DNA from: Methylobacter sp.
GTDB lineage: Bacteria; Pseudomonadota; Gammaproteobacteria; Methylococcales; Methylomonadaceae
Direction: 5' to 3'
DNA length: 44,978 nt
NCBI GenBank assembly: GCA_024636505.1
Contig: JAGXGY010000041.1
Coordinates: 1-44,978 of the forward strand
This document shows positions 34,107-42,104 of the stretch, piece by piece; within the stretch, counting starts at the first letter, position 1, and every line of letters begins with the position of its first letter. The position numbers and the translations under genes were made by a program. The notes beneath the pieces are model-generated. The model worked only from the letters and a program-made list of their open reading frames with translations, had not been told where the DNA came from and did no database searches.

Positions 34107-34255
34107 ACCTCCCCCTTCAGGGGGATTATTTGAGTTTGACAACGATGCACTGGCATCGTTATCCTTTTTGGTAACCTCCTCGTTCACGGGGAGGAAAATC
34201 CACCGACCTCTATCCGTCGGCGGTTGTCACTCGACGGATGAGGTCGAATGTGGAT
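34107..34255. repeat. Cluster of four stem-loops between ccmG and ccmH
   Basis: Four inverted repeats follow one another. CCCCC/GGGGG has loop TTCA (34111-34124). AACGATGC/GCATCGTT has loop ACTG (34141-34160). CCTCCTCG/CGGGGAGG has loop TTCA with one G-T pair (34175-34194). A long hairpin at 34198-34255 pairs ATCCAC, CGACCTC and ATCCGTCG with CGACGGAT, GAGGTCG and GTGGAT around a 12-base loop, with two small bulges. There is no coding support. It looks like a palindrome-rich non-autonomous element of the IS200/IS605-end type, or a processing/attenuation site within the operon. Confidence 0.7.
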
Positions 34256-34262
34256 TGAAACA

Positions 34263-34844
34263 TTAATTTTCAGCTTGTAACGTGGCGATTAAAGGCAGAA
34301 ATACTCGCTGTACATCGTCAGTGGTAACGGGTCCGGTATGTTTGTAGCGGACTACGCCCTGCTTATCGATGACGAAAGTTTCCGGCACGCCGTAAACGCC
34401 CCAGTCGATGCCGATGCGGCCGTCCTGATCCATGATGCTGACATCGTAAGGATTGCCCAATTGCATCAGCCAGGCTTTTGCCGCTTCCGGTTCGTCCTTG
34501 TAATTCAAGCCGATGATAATGGCGGCTTTTTGTCGGGCTAATTGGTTCAGTATCGGATGCTCGGAGCGGCACGAGGCACACCACGATGCCCACACATTAA
34601 ACAGCCAGACTTTGCCTTTTAAATCGGCCGGGGATAATTTTTCTTCGGGTGGTCGCATCGGTTCCCGACCGATTGCGACACTTCCGCCATCCCTGGCAGT
34701 CGCTTGCAACTTGGGCGCAGAAAATGCAGGAGCCGGTTTGCCTATCAACGGCGACGGAATCTCGCTGGGATGAAGATTTAAACCCAGCGCCAGGAATACC
34801 GCAAGGACGATGAATAATAATAAAGGGAGAATGTATTTAAGCAT
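34263..34844 (-). CDS. ccmG: Thioredoxin-like cytochrome c maturation protein CcmG/DsbE
   Basis: A 193-residue membrane-anchored thioredoxin-fold protein. One N-terminal helix (LKYILPLLLFIVLAVFLALG) is followed by GKPAPAFSAPKL, the active site WCASC in VWLFNVWASWCASCRSEHP, and the cis-proline region GVYGVPETFVIDKQG. CcmG keeps CcmH and apocytochrome thiols reduced in the periplasm. The active site is CASC rather than the more usual CPTC/CPSC. It is separated from the gene upstream by 91 bases and from ccmH by the hairpin block, so it is less tightly coupled than the rest of the operon. Confidence 0.94.
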   Translation of the reverse strand: MLKYILPLLLFIVLAVFLALGLNLHPSEIPSPLIGKPAPAFSAPKLQATARDGGSVAIGREPMRPPEEKLSPADLKGKVWLFNVWASWCASCRSEHPILNQLARQKAAIIIGLNYKDEPEAAKAWLMQLGNPYDVSIMDQDGRIGIDWGVYGVPETFVIDKQGVVRYKHTGPVTTDDVQRVFLPLIATLQAEN

Positions 34845-34935
34845 TATGTAAATTTTTCAAGTCTAATAACAATTCACTGTCAGGAGCGTTATTCAGCAAT
34901 AAAACATCATAAAATGGCCTTGCTTCAATTCTGTA

Positions 34936-35757
34936 TCAATCAATAGAATCTTTAAATCGGATATAAAGATTCGACCCACTCTCAACAGTTTGTTGTTGTA
35001 CTTTTATGTAATCAAGCGATCTGACTAACTTACCAAATTTTGCAAAACCATAATTTCTAGGATCAAATGAACTATTCACACGTGGAATATAAGCACCTAC
35101 TGCACCTAAATTGGCCCATCCATCGTCTTCAGAGGCTGACTCAATAGCCTCTTTAATCAGCTTCTTTAAATTTTTATCTTTCGATGGGTCTACAATTTTG
35201 GCCGATTGCTTGTTCTTATCATTTTGGGATGAAGGAGAAATAGCATTTTGTGAAACAGTGGCGCTTGTTGCTATAGGCGTTGTGTTTTTCTTAATTTCAT
35301 CAACAGAAGCCTCATCATCCATAATGGTTTCGGTAAAAATAAATTTATTGCACGCGGCACGAAAAGCTTCGGGCGTTAACAGTCTACCAATACCAATAAC
35401 CTCAAGCCCAGCTTCTCTGATACGAGTGGCTAATTTGGTAAAATCGCTGTCACTGGAAACCAGAAAGAAACCATTAAATTTACCGGTATAAAGCAAATCC
35501 ATTGCATCAATAATTAAAGCAGAATCAGTAGCATTTTTACCTGAGGTATAAGCAAATTGCTGCATAGGTTGAATTGCATGTTTATTAAGCACACTTTTCC
35601 AGCTACCGAGTCGAGTATTTGTCCAATCACCATAACAACGCCGTGAAGTTGCATCTCCGTATCTAGCAGCTTCGGTTAATATCGCATCAATCGCTTTAGC
35701 TTGTGCGTTATCGGCATCGATCAATAAAGCAAATTTTTTGCTTTCATTAATGTTCAT
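34936..35757 (-). CDS. NYN-domain nuclease-like protein with OST-HTH (LOTUS) domain
   Basis: A 273-residue protein of the LabA-like type. The NYN (PIN-like) domain spans residues 8-145, with acidic residues expected for metal-dependent RNA cleavage: Asp14 in LLIDADN, Asp78 in KNATDSAL, and Asp103 and Asp105 in SSDSDF. A Ser/Thr/Asn-rich linker (about 150-195) leads to an OST-HTH/LOTUS domain (about 197-271, WANLGAVGAYIPRVN, then FAKFGKLVRSLDYIKV), a probable RNA-binding module. The gene lies inside the ccm operon. Its ATG shares bases with the ccmF stop (TAATG) after a G-rich ribosome binding site. It is visibly more AT-rich than its neighbours, so it is probably acquired. RNA target unknown. 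Confidence 0.9.
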   Translation of the reverse strand: MNINESKKFALLIDADNAQAKAIDAILTEAARYGDATSRRCYGDWTNTRLGSWKSVLNKHAIQPMQQFAYTSGKNATDSALIIDAMDLLYTGKFNGFFLVSSDSDFTKLATRIREAGLEVIGIGRLLTPEAFRAACNKFIFTETIMDDEASVDEIKKNTTPIATSATVSQNAISPSSQNDKNKQSAKIVDPSKDKNLKKLIKEAIESASEDDGWANLGAVGAYIPRVNSSFDPRNYGFAKFGKLVRSLDYIKVQQQTVESGSNLYIRFKDSID

Positions 35758-37703
35758 TATCCCCCCGTTTGTATCTTGGCAACTCGATAGCGCCTATCGC
35801 AAGCCGCGATTAAACCGCCCGCCGCCATGATCAATGCGCCTAACCAAATCCAGCGGATGAACGACTTGTAATAAACCCTCATGCTCCACGCGCCTTGATC
35901 GCCCAGCGGTTCGCCTATCGCCACGAACAAATCCCGAAACAAGCCAGCATCAATCGCGGCTTCGGTCATCGGCATTTTTTGCACTTGATACACCCGTTTT
36001 TGCGGCTCCAGTTGGGCGACCTGTTTGCCTTGGTAACTGACGGTGACAAACGCCTGTTCGGCCATATAGTTCGGCCCCGGGGTTTGTTTGACGCCGTGGA
36101 ATTCAAAGATATAGCCGGACATATCCAGGGTATCGCCGGGCGCCATGCGCACATCTTTTTCGATGCTGTAAACCGAGGTCAGGGTAATGCCGATCACAAA
36201 CACAGCAATGCCCAGATGCGCCACGGTCATGCCGTAAAAACCGGCCGGAACCGTTTGCAAACGCGGCCAGGAAAAGCCCTGCGCCCCCAGGCGATCGACA
36301 AAAGACGTCGCCGTGGTGGCCGTCGTCCACAACGCCAGCGTTATCCCTAATACCGCGCCCCATGAATAAAACGGCATCGCTAACGGAATCAGCAATCCGA
36401 CGGCGACACAGGCTAAAATAAGCCAACGCAGGCGCAAACCGATCACGTTGATGTTGTCCCGTTTCCAGCGCAGCAACATGCCCAAGCCCACGGCAATCGC
36501 CAGCGGTGCCATCAGCGGAATAAACACCGCATTAAAGTACGGCGGGCCGACCGAAATCTTGCCCAAGCCCAACGCGTCAATCACCAAAGGGTACAAGGTG
36601 CCGAGCAAGATACTGGACGCGGTCACCACCAGCAATACGTTGTTCAGCAAGATTGCCGACTCTTTGGACACCAGTTCAAAAGTCGCGCTGCTTTTGACAT
36701 AAGGCGCCCTGATGGCATACAGCAACAACGAGCCGCCGACCACCACGCCTAAGAAAATCAGGATAAACAAGCCGCGCGCCGGATCGCTGGCAAACGCATG
36801 TACCGAGGTCAGTACGCCGGAACGCACCAGAAAAGTGCCGAGCAAACTTAACGAAAAGGCGAAAATCGCCAGCAATACCGTCCAGGTTTTGAACACGCCG
36901 CGTTTTTCGGTGGCGGCCAGCGAGTGAATCAACGCGGTGCCAACCAGCCACGGCATGAACGAGGCGTTTTCGACCGGGTCCCAAAACCACCAGCCGCCCC
37001 AGCCGAGTTCGTAATACGCCCACCAGCTGCCCAAGGCAATGCCGATGGTTAAAAACATCCAGGCGATATTGGTCCAAGGCCTTGACCAGCGTGCCCAAGC
37101 AGCATCCAGACGGCCTTCGAGCAGGGCGGCAATGGCAAACGCAAAGGCTACGGAAAAACCGACATAACCCATATACAGCATCGGCGGATGAATCGCCAAG
37201 CCGGGATCTTGCAATAAGGGATTCAAGTCGCGGCCTTCGATCGGCGCAGGAAACAGGCGCTCGAATGGGTTAGAAGTCAGCAACAAAAACAGAATAAAAC
37301 CGATGGAAACCAATCCCATCACGCCTAAAACGCGGGCGATAGTGCTATCTGGAATATTACGGCTGAACAACGCCACCAAACCGGTCCACACCGACAACAC
37401 CAGCGCCCACAGCAATAGCGAGCCTTCATGCGCGCCCCAAACGCCGGACACCAGATATAACACCGGCAAAGCGGTATTGGAATTGGAAGCTATGTATTTG
37501 ACCGAAAAATCATGGGTCAGAAAGCCGTAGGTCAGACAAGCGTAAGACACCACCATGAATAACAGTTGTCCGTAAGCGGCAGGTCTTGCAACGCTAATCC
37601 AGCCGGATATGGATCGGGATGCGCCGATAATCGGCAACAGCCCTAAAACAATGGCCATGCACAAGGCCAGAATCAGCGAAAAATGTCCCAGTTCTGCAAT
37701 CAT
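35757..37703 (-). CDS. ccmF: Heme lyase subunit CcmF
   Basis: A 648-residue polytopic membrane protein, full family length, that attaches heme to apocytochrome c together with CcmH and CcmI. The WWD heme-handling motif is visible in ELGWGGWWFWDPVENASFMP, followed by LVGTALIHSLAATEKRG. About fifteen hydrophobic segments and a late periplasmic domain (DTLDMSGYIFEFHGVKQ) are present. Its start overlaps the ccmE stop (ATGA), and its stop overlaps the NYN gene start (TAATG). Confidence 0.97.
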   Translation of the reverse strand: MIAELGHFSLILALCMAIVLGLLPIIGASRSISGWISVARPAAYGQLLFMVVSYACLTYGFLTHDFSVKYIASNSNTALPVLYLVSGVWGAHEGSLLLWALVLSVWTGLVALFSRNIPDSTIARVLGVMGLVSIGFILFLLLTSNPFERLFPAPIEGRDLNPLLQDPGLAIHPPMLYMGYVGFSVAFAFAIAALLEGRLDAAWARWSRPWTNIAWMFLTIGIALGSWWAYYELGWGGWWFWDPVENASFMPWLVGTALIHSLAATEKRGVFKTWTVLLAIFAFSLSLLGTFLVRSGVLTSVHAFASDPARGLFILIFLGVVVGGSLLLYAIRAPYVKSSATFELVSKESAILLNNVLLVVTASSILLGTLYPLVIDALGLGKISVGPPYFNAVFIPLMAPLAIAVGLGMLLRWKRDNINVIGLRLRWLILACVAVGLLIPLAMPFYSWGAVLGITLALWTTATTATSFVDRLGAQGFSWPRLQTVPAGFYGMTVAHLGIAVFVIGITLTSVYSIEKDVRMAPGDTLDMSGYIFEFHGVKQTPGPNYMAEQAFVTVSYQGKQVAQLEPQKRVYQVQKMPMTEAAIDAGLFRDLFVAIGEPLGDQGAWSMRVYYKSFIRWIWLGALIMAAGGLIAACDRRYRVAKIQTGG

Positions 37704-38155
37704 GATTTCTGGCCTGTAACCGGCGTCGGCTGCTCCTTCAAACTGTCTTTCACTTCCGGCGGCATATAATTTTCATCATGCTTGGCTAACACTTCTTCGG
37801 CGATAAATACGCCCTGTGCGTTTAACTTACCGTGCGCAACGATGCCCTGCCCTTCTCTGAATAAATCCGGCAGGATGCCGGTGTATTCAACCGTGACCTC
37901 CTTGCTGTAATCGGTCAGTTTAAAGCGCACCGTCAGTCCGTCGTTCGGCCTTTCCACCGTACCTTTAACCACCATGCCGCCCAAACGGAATAAGGTGTCG
38001 CCGGGCGCTTTGCCTTCGACCACATCGGTGGTGGAAAAAAAATACATCAAATTTTCATTGAACGACTTAAGCGCAAACGCCGTGGCTAGTCCGGCACCAA
38101 TGACCATCAGGCCGATTAATATCAAACGCTGTTTTCTGGCGGGTTTCATCATCAT
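37700..38155 (-). CDS. ccmE: Periplasmic heme chaperone CcmE
   Basis: A 151-residue heme carrier anchored by one N-terminal helix (RLILIGLMVIGAGLATAFAL). The OB-fold has FRLGGMVVKGTV and VTVEYTGILPDLFREGQG. The covalent heme-binding His lies in EEVLAKHDENYMPPE. It accepts heme from CcmABCD and hands it to CcmF. Three successive ATG codons begin the gene (38155, 38152, 38149); I give the first, which directly follows the ccmD stop. Confidence 0.96.
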   Translation of the reverse strand: MMMKPARKQRLILIGLMVIGAGLATAFALKSFNENLMYFFSTTDVVEGKAPGDTLFRLGGMVVKGTVERPNDGLTVRFKLTDYSKEVTVEYTGILPDLFREGQGIVAHGKLNAQGVFIAEEVLAKHDENYMPPEVKDSLKEQPTPVTGQKS

Positions 38156-38314
38156 TTATTGCCGTTTTTGTTTGAGTGATAACGAACGCAAAAACTGTTT
38201 GCGCTGCACCACTGGAATAATAATATTAGCCAGCAGCACAATCAAAGTCAGCCCGTAAGAAGTCCAGACATAAAAGCCGTAGCCGCCCATGGCGAAAAAT
38301 TCCTGCATCGTCAT
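38156..38314 (-). CDS. ccmD: Heme exporter protein CcmD
   Basis: A 52-residue single-span protein, typical of CcmD: MTMQEFFAMGGYGFYVWTSY, then GLTLIVLLANIIIPVVQRK, then a basic tail. The N-terminal F.AMGGYGFYVW and the position between ccmC and ccmE are diagnostic. CcmD helps release holo-CcmE from CcmABC. Its ATG shares bases with the ccmC stop (TAATG), and its stop directly precedes ccmE. An in-frame ATG two codons later is an alternative start. Confidence 0.93.
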   Translation of the reverse strand: MTMQEFFAMGGYGFYVWTSYGLTLIVLLANIIIPVVQRKQFLRSLSLKQKRQ

Positions 38315-39075
38315 TATTTAGACTCCGAGATCATGTTCTTAACCCATTGCGCGTTGCGCTCACGCAGCAACAATTCAATCCGCGCCTGTTGCAGCATCGC
38401 AATCAGATAATAAAATTTAAACGATGCCGCCATCAGCAACAGCGGCACTAACATGCTGACATGAATGGACGGCTTGTCCATTTTGGTGACCGTAGGTCCC
38501 TGATGCAGCGTGTTCCACCACTCGACCGAGTAATGAATGATCGGGATATTGACCACGCCGACCAGGGCTAAAATTGCCACCGCTCGGGACGCGGTGCGCT
38601 TGTCGTCTATCGCGCCGTAAAGTCCGATAACGCCAAGATACAAAAACAGCAATATCAATTCGGATGTTAGGCGCGCATCCCAGACCCACCAGGTTCCCCA
38701 CATCGGCTTGCCCCACAAGGAACCGGTTACCAAGGCGATAAAGGTAAAGCTGGCACCGATCGGCGCACTGCTGATCGCCACGATCTCCGCCAGCTTGATC
38801 CGCCAGACCAAGCCGATAGCGCCGGCGACCGCCATGACTACATAAATGAATAACGACATCCAGGCGCTGGGCACATGGATATAAATAATGCGGTAGCTGT
38901 CGCCCTGCTGATAATCGGCAGGCGCCAAATACAGGCCACCGTAAAGACCGGCCGCTGTCAACAGCAAAAAGATAACCACCAGCCACGGCATTAAGCGTTG
39001 GCTAAAAGCGTAAAAATGCGGCGGGGATGCCATGCGGTGAAAAAAACGGACGACGGGATCAGGAATTAAAAACAT
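38314..39075 (-). CDS. ccmC: Heme exporter protein CcmC
   Basis: A 253-residue polytopic membrane protein of the heme-handling family. The WWD motif is in GKPMWGTWWVWDARLTSELI, and the flanking heme-ligand histidines are in IIYIHVPSAWMS and HYSVEWWNTLHQGPT. CcmC loads heme onto CcmE. It begins MFLIPDPVVRFFHRMASPPH and lies 37 bases from the upstream di-iron gene. Confidence 0.97.
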   Translation of the reverse strand: MFLIPDPVVRFFHRMASPPHFYAFSQRLMPWLVVIFLLLTAAGLYGGLYLAPADYQQGDSYRIIYIHVPSAWMSLFIYVVMAVAGAIGLVWRIKLAEIVAISSAPIGASFTFIALVTGSLWGKPMWGTWWVWDARLTSELILLFLYLGVIGLYGAIDDKRTASRAVAILALVGVVNIPIIHYSVEWWNTLHQGPTVTKMDKPSIHVSMLVPLLLMAASFKFYYLIAMLQQARIELLLRERNAQWVKNMISESK

Positions 39076-39112
39076 AGTGAATCAGGTAAAAGGTTCAAGG
39101 AAAATCTGATTT

Positions 39113-40012
39113 TTAGGCTTTGCAATAGGACGGAATCCAACTGCGTTCAATCATATAGTCAGGCAATTCGTTAAAGTCGAAAGCAACGCCGTCTTTAATC
39201 ATCTGTTCAACATCGAACAAGTGCGCGACTTCGGGAATATCGTTAAAAAACATGGTGTAAAAAGGCTTAACCAGCGCTTTTGAAACTTTCATGCCGATGG
39301 GACCGATAAAATTTCTGCGTTGTCCGACATGCGCCACTTCATCAATGGTGATTTCATCAAGCAGCTCTTTCAAGCGCTCGCACACTTCCGGCTCATCGGC
39401 CAGCACCTCATCAAACAGATGATATAAATGACTATAAAAAGTTACGCCCATCAGCTCGGTGACGAAAGCCGGCGTGTCCATTAAAAAGCCCGGTAATTTG
39501 GGGAATTGCTCATAGATTTTTTCTTTAATCGGTCCTAACGGCACCCACTCTACTTGATCCAACCCACAAGTAAGCAACATTTCATTAAACAAGCGCACAT
39601 GGCAGAACTCCTCGGCCAAATGCACACGACTGATTTTATCTTCCACGGTATGCGAATTGGCCATATCAGGCACCGCATCCCAGGCGCCTTTAATGCCGAC
39701 CCATTCATGCCGGGCAAACTTGTAGATACCGGTCAACATCAAAGTCATGCGATCCAGCGATATGGGGTCGTCCTGCATATCCACATAATTGCGGTAAAAA
39801 GCGTCCGGATCAGCCAGCGGCTTCCGCAATTTAACCGGGTTATCCTGAAAATACTTCAGCCGGTCACGTTTTTTAGCCAAATCCTTGTCCTGTTCCAACA
39901 ACTCCCCGCCATGCTGCTGGGTGAAGGCCCAGTAACTATCAAAATTTTCTTTTCGTTGTTGGTCGGTAGCCGGTGAAAAAACAGATAAATATTTAGCTGA
40001 TGCCATCATCAT
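39113..40012 (-). CDS. Ferritin-like di-iron protein, possibly an oxygenase, inside the ccm operon
   Basis: A 299-residue, mostly helical soluble protein with no signal peptide. A complete di-iron ligand set of the E, ExxH, E, ExxH type can be read: Glu103 (ARHEWVG), Glu135/His138 (AEEFCHVR), Glu186 (VTELMGV) and Glu225/His228 (IDEVAHVG). AurF-like N-oxygenases and related ferritin-like proteins have such a pattern, but I do not recognise the specific family. The gene separates ccmB from ccmC, with 37- and 44-base gaps rather than overlaps. A role in oxygen or heme handling is conceivable but is only a guess from location. Confidence 0.72.
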   Translation of the reverse strand: MMMASAKYLSVFSPATDQQRKENFDSYWAFTQQHGGELLEQDKDLAKKRDRLKYFQDNPVKLRKPLADPDAFYRNYVDMQDDPISLDRMTLMLTGIYKFARHEWVGIKGAWDAVPDMANSHTVEDKISRVHLAEEFCHVRLFNEMLLTCGLDQVEWVPLGPIKEKIYEQFPKLPGFLMDTPAFVTELMGVTFYSHLYHLFDEVLADEPEVCERLKELLDEITIDEVAHVGQRRNFIGPIGMKVSKALVKPFYTMFFNDIPEVAHLFDVEQMIKDGVAFDFNELPDYMIERSWIPSYCKA

Positions 40013-40056
40013 TTATTCCTGATCGTTAATTCGATCGATTATTCTACGAGATATTA

Positions 40057-40731
40057 TCAACTAATACTCATTTTTAATGCCGCCGCGACCGGCAAAGGCG
40101 CCAAGACCAAGGCCATCAATAAAATCGCAATCAATATATTAATTTGCGCATCGACCGGCAAGCCGCTGCCTGCCATCTGCACCGCATTACCGGCAAAAAT
40201 CAGTACGGGGACATACAACGGCAGCACCAGCAGCGACAAAATCATGCCGCCCCGACGCAGTCCTACGGTCAGCGCCACGCCAACAGCGCCAATCAGACTT
40301 AACACCGGCGTTCCCAGCAACAAGGTCAGCAACAAGGTTCCCAGAGAATGATTGGGCATGCCTAAAAAAACCGCCAGCAGCGGCGCCACAATCAACAGAG
40401 GTAAGCCGGTCACCAACCAGTGGGCGATAATCTTAGCCAAGACTAACACCGTGGTCGGGTGGGGGCTTAATAGCATCTGCTCCAGAGAACCGTCGTCAAA
40501 ATCCGAACGAAACAGACTGTCCAGCGACAGCATCGCCGCCAGCAATGCGGAAACCCAGATGATGCCCGGCGCAATGGCTTGCAATAAATGCGGCTGCGCG
40601 CCGATGCCCAGCGGGAACAAGGTGATGACCAGAATAAAAAACAGCAGCGGGTTGGCTATTTCCGAACGACGCCGCAACGCTAAAACCAGGTCGCGCCGAA
40701 TAACGGCAAAGAATGCACGGGATAAAAACAT
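40057..40731 (-). CDS. ccmB: Heme exporter permease CcmB
   Basis: A 224-residue membrane protein with six hydrophobic segments. It shows the family start FFAVIRRDLVLALRRRSEIANPLLFF, then ISWVSALLAAMLSLDSLFR-like residues (WVSALLAAMLSLDSLFRSD) and DDGSLEQMLLSP. It forms the ABC complex with CcmA, whose ATPase activity releases holo-CcmE. Its ATG shares bases with the ccmA stop (TAATG). It is of normal length. Confidence 0.96.
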   Translation of the reverse strand: MFLSRAFFAVIRRDLVLALRRRSEIANPLLFFILVITLFPLGIGAQPHLLQAIAPGIIWVSALLAAMLSLDSLFRSDFDDGSLEQMLLSPHPTTVLVLAKIIAHWLVTGLPLLIVAPLLAVFLGMPNHSLGTLLLTLLLGTPVLSLIGAVGVALTVGLRRGGMILSLLVLPLYVPVLIFAGNAVQMAGSGLPVDAQINILIAILLMALVLAPLPVAAALKMSIS

Positions 40732-41354
40732 TAGGATAAATTGATACGTTGGACATCGACGGTAGGCAAGTCGATGTCGTGATGCGAAGTGAGGACAATC
40801 ATGCCACCGTTAGCGCAATGTTCGGTCATTAGGGTTTCAATCAGCGCGATGCCCTGTTTGTCTAATGAAGTGAACGGCTCGTCCAATATCCACAACACAT
40901 TTGCCGTAATCAGCAACCGGGCCAACGACAGCCGCCTTTTTTGACCCGCCGATAAGGCCTGCACCAGGATGTCGTCATAACCTTGCAAATGAACCTTGCT
41001 TAAAGCCTGATCAATGGAATACTGCCCCGCACTGCTTAATGCCAATGTCATTTTTAAATTTTCAAAAACCGTCAACTCTTTTTTAATGCCGTCCAAGTGG
41101 CCAACATAGGCCATCTGCGCATGAAACCGGCTGTCTTCGATCCGATCGCCGCACCAGCGAATCGCTCCAGCATCGGCTTCGCGAAAGCCGCACAAAATAC
41201 GCAATAACGAGGTCTTGCCGCTGCCGTTTTTGCCTTCCAGCAATAGAATCTGTCCTGAAACCAGCTCAAAAGCCAGTTCTTCAAATAATACCCGGTCGTC
41301 GCGAATACAGCTTAAACCCGTACCTTCGAGAGAGAGTGTTGATGTTGTTCGCAT
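40731..41354 (-). CDS. ccmA: Cytochrome c biogenesis ABC ATPase CcmA
   Basis: A 207-residue ABC ATPase. Walker A is LEGKNGSGKTSLLRIL, the signature is LSAGQKRRLSLARLL, Walker B is LWILDEPFTSLD, and the H-loop is in VLTSHH. It powers release of heme-loaded CcmE. It lies three bases downstream of rlmB on the same strand, so the ccm genes appear to be read from the rnr-rlmB transcript. Confidence 0.96.
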   Translation of the reverse strand: MRTTSTLSLEGTGLSCIRDDRVLFEELAFELVSGQILLLEGKNGSGKTSLLRILCGFREADAGAIRWCGDRIEDSRFHAQMAYVGHLDGIKKELTVFENLKMTLALSSAGQYSIDQALSKVHLQGYDDILVQALSAGQKRRLSLARLLITANVLWILDEPFTSLDKQGIALIETLMTEHCANGGMIVLTSHHDIDLPTVDVQRINLS

Positions 41355-41357
41355 GGA

Positions 41358-42104
41358 TCAAACAGCAACTAACCGCTGCCGCACAGCTTCATAAAGCAGC
41401 ACACCGGTGGCTACCGACAAATTAAGGCTGTCTACCTGCCCCAGCATCGGCAATTTGACCAGTACATCGCATTGCTCCTTGGTCAAGCGTCTTAAGCCTT
41501 TACCCTCGGCACCCACGACCACAGCCAGCGGCACGGTGAAATCGGTTTGATAGGCCGTTTGAGTGGCTTCTCCCGCCGCGCCCATGACCCAGATACCCTG
41601 GTCTTTAAGCCAGCGCAAGGTTCTGGCCAAATTGGTCACCTGATAAACCGGCACCGTTTCCGCCGCGCCGCTGGCCACTTTGCAAACTGTCGGGGTAATG
41701 CCGGTAGCGTTATCTTTGGTAATAATAACGCCATGCACACCGGCAGCATCGGCAGTTCTAAGGCAAGCGCCGAAATTATGCGGGTCTTGGACATTATCCA
41801 GTACCAGGAATAATGGCGTTCCTGACAGCGTTAACACCGCGTCTTTTAGATCGGTTTCCGATAACTCGGCCGGCATTTCAACTTCGATAACAATGCTTTG
41901 ATGATTATGGCTGTCGGCCAGTTTATCCAGCTTTTTCCGGTCGACTTTTTCCGGCTCTATCCCTAAATCCAATAAATCATCGATCAACTGGGTCAAGCGC
42001 TTGTCTTGCCGTTGGCCGTCAACCCAGGCTTTGCCGATTTTTTTAGGGGAATAATCGAGTGCGGCCTGCACCGAATGTAGGCCGTAGATTTTGCTTAATT
42101 TCAT
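41358..42104 (-). CDS. rlmB: 23S rRNA (guanosine-2251-2'-O)-methyltransferase
   Basis: A 248-residue SPOUT methyltransferase that methylates G2251 in the peptidyl-transferase P loop. An N-terminal substrate-binding domain (KIYGLHSVQAALDYSP) precedes the knot with DNVQDPHNFGACLRTADAAG, VVVGAEGKGLRRLT and LPMLGQVDSLNLSVATGVLL. It overlaps the rnr stop by 4 bases; rnr-rlmB is a common gamma-proteobacterial pair. Confidence 0.96.
   Translation of the reverse strand: MKLSKIYGLHSVQAALDYSPKKIGKAWVDGQRQDKRLTQLIDDLLDLGIEPEKVDRKKLDKLADSHNHQSIVIEVEMPAELSETDLKDAVLTLSGTPLFLVLDNVQDPHNFGACLRTADAAGVHGVIITKDNATGITPTVCKVASGAAETVPVYQVTNLARTLRWLKDQGIWVMGAAGEATQTAYQTDFTVPLAVVVGAEGKGLRRLTKEQCDVLVKLPMLGQVDSLNLSVATGVLLYEAVRQRLVAV

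Noticed and set aside
33786-34187. 133-codon minus-strand frame overlapping ccmH and the hairpin block
   Set aside because: It is built from the repeats and an alternative frame of ccmH. The ccmH frame carries the conserved protein.
34220-34261. Segment ending GTGGATTGAAAC resembling the 3' end of a CRISPR repeat
   Set aside because: There is only one copy, no spacer array and no cas gene. The same bases form the right arm of a long inverted repeat with 34198-34219.
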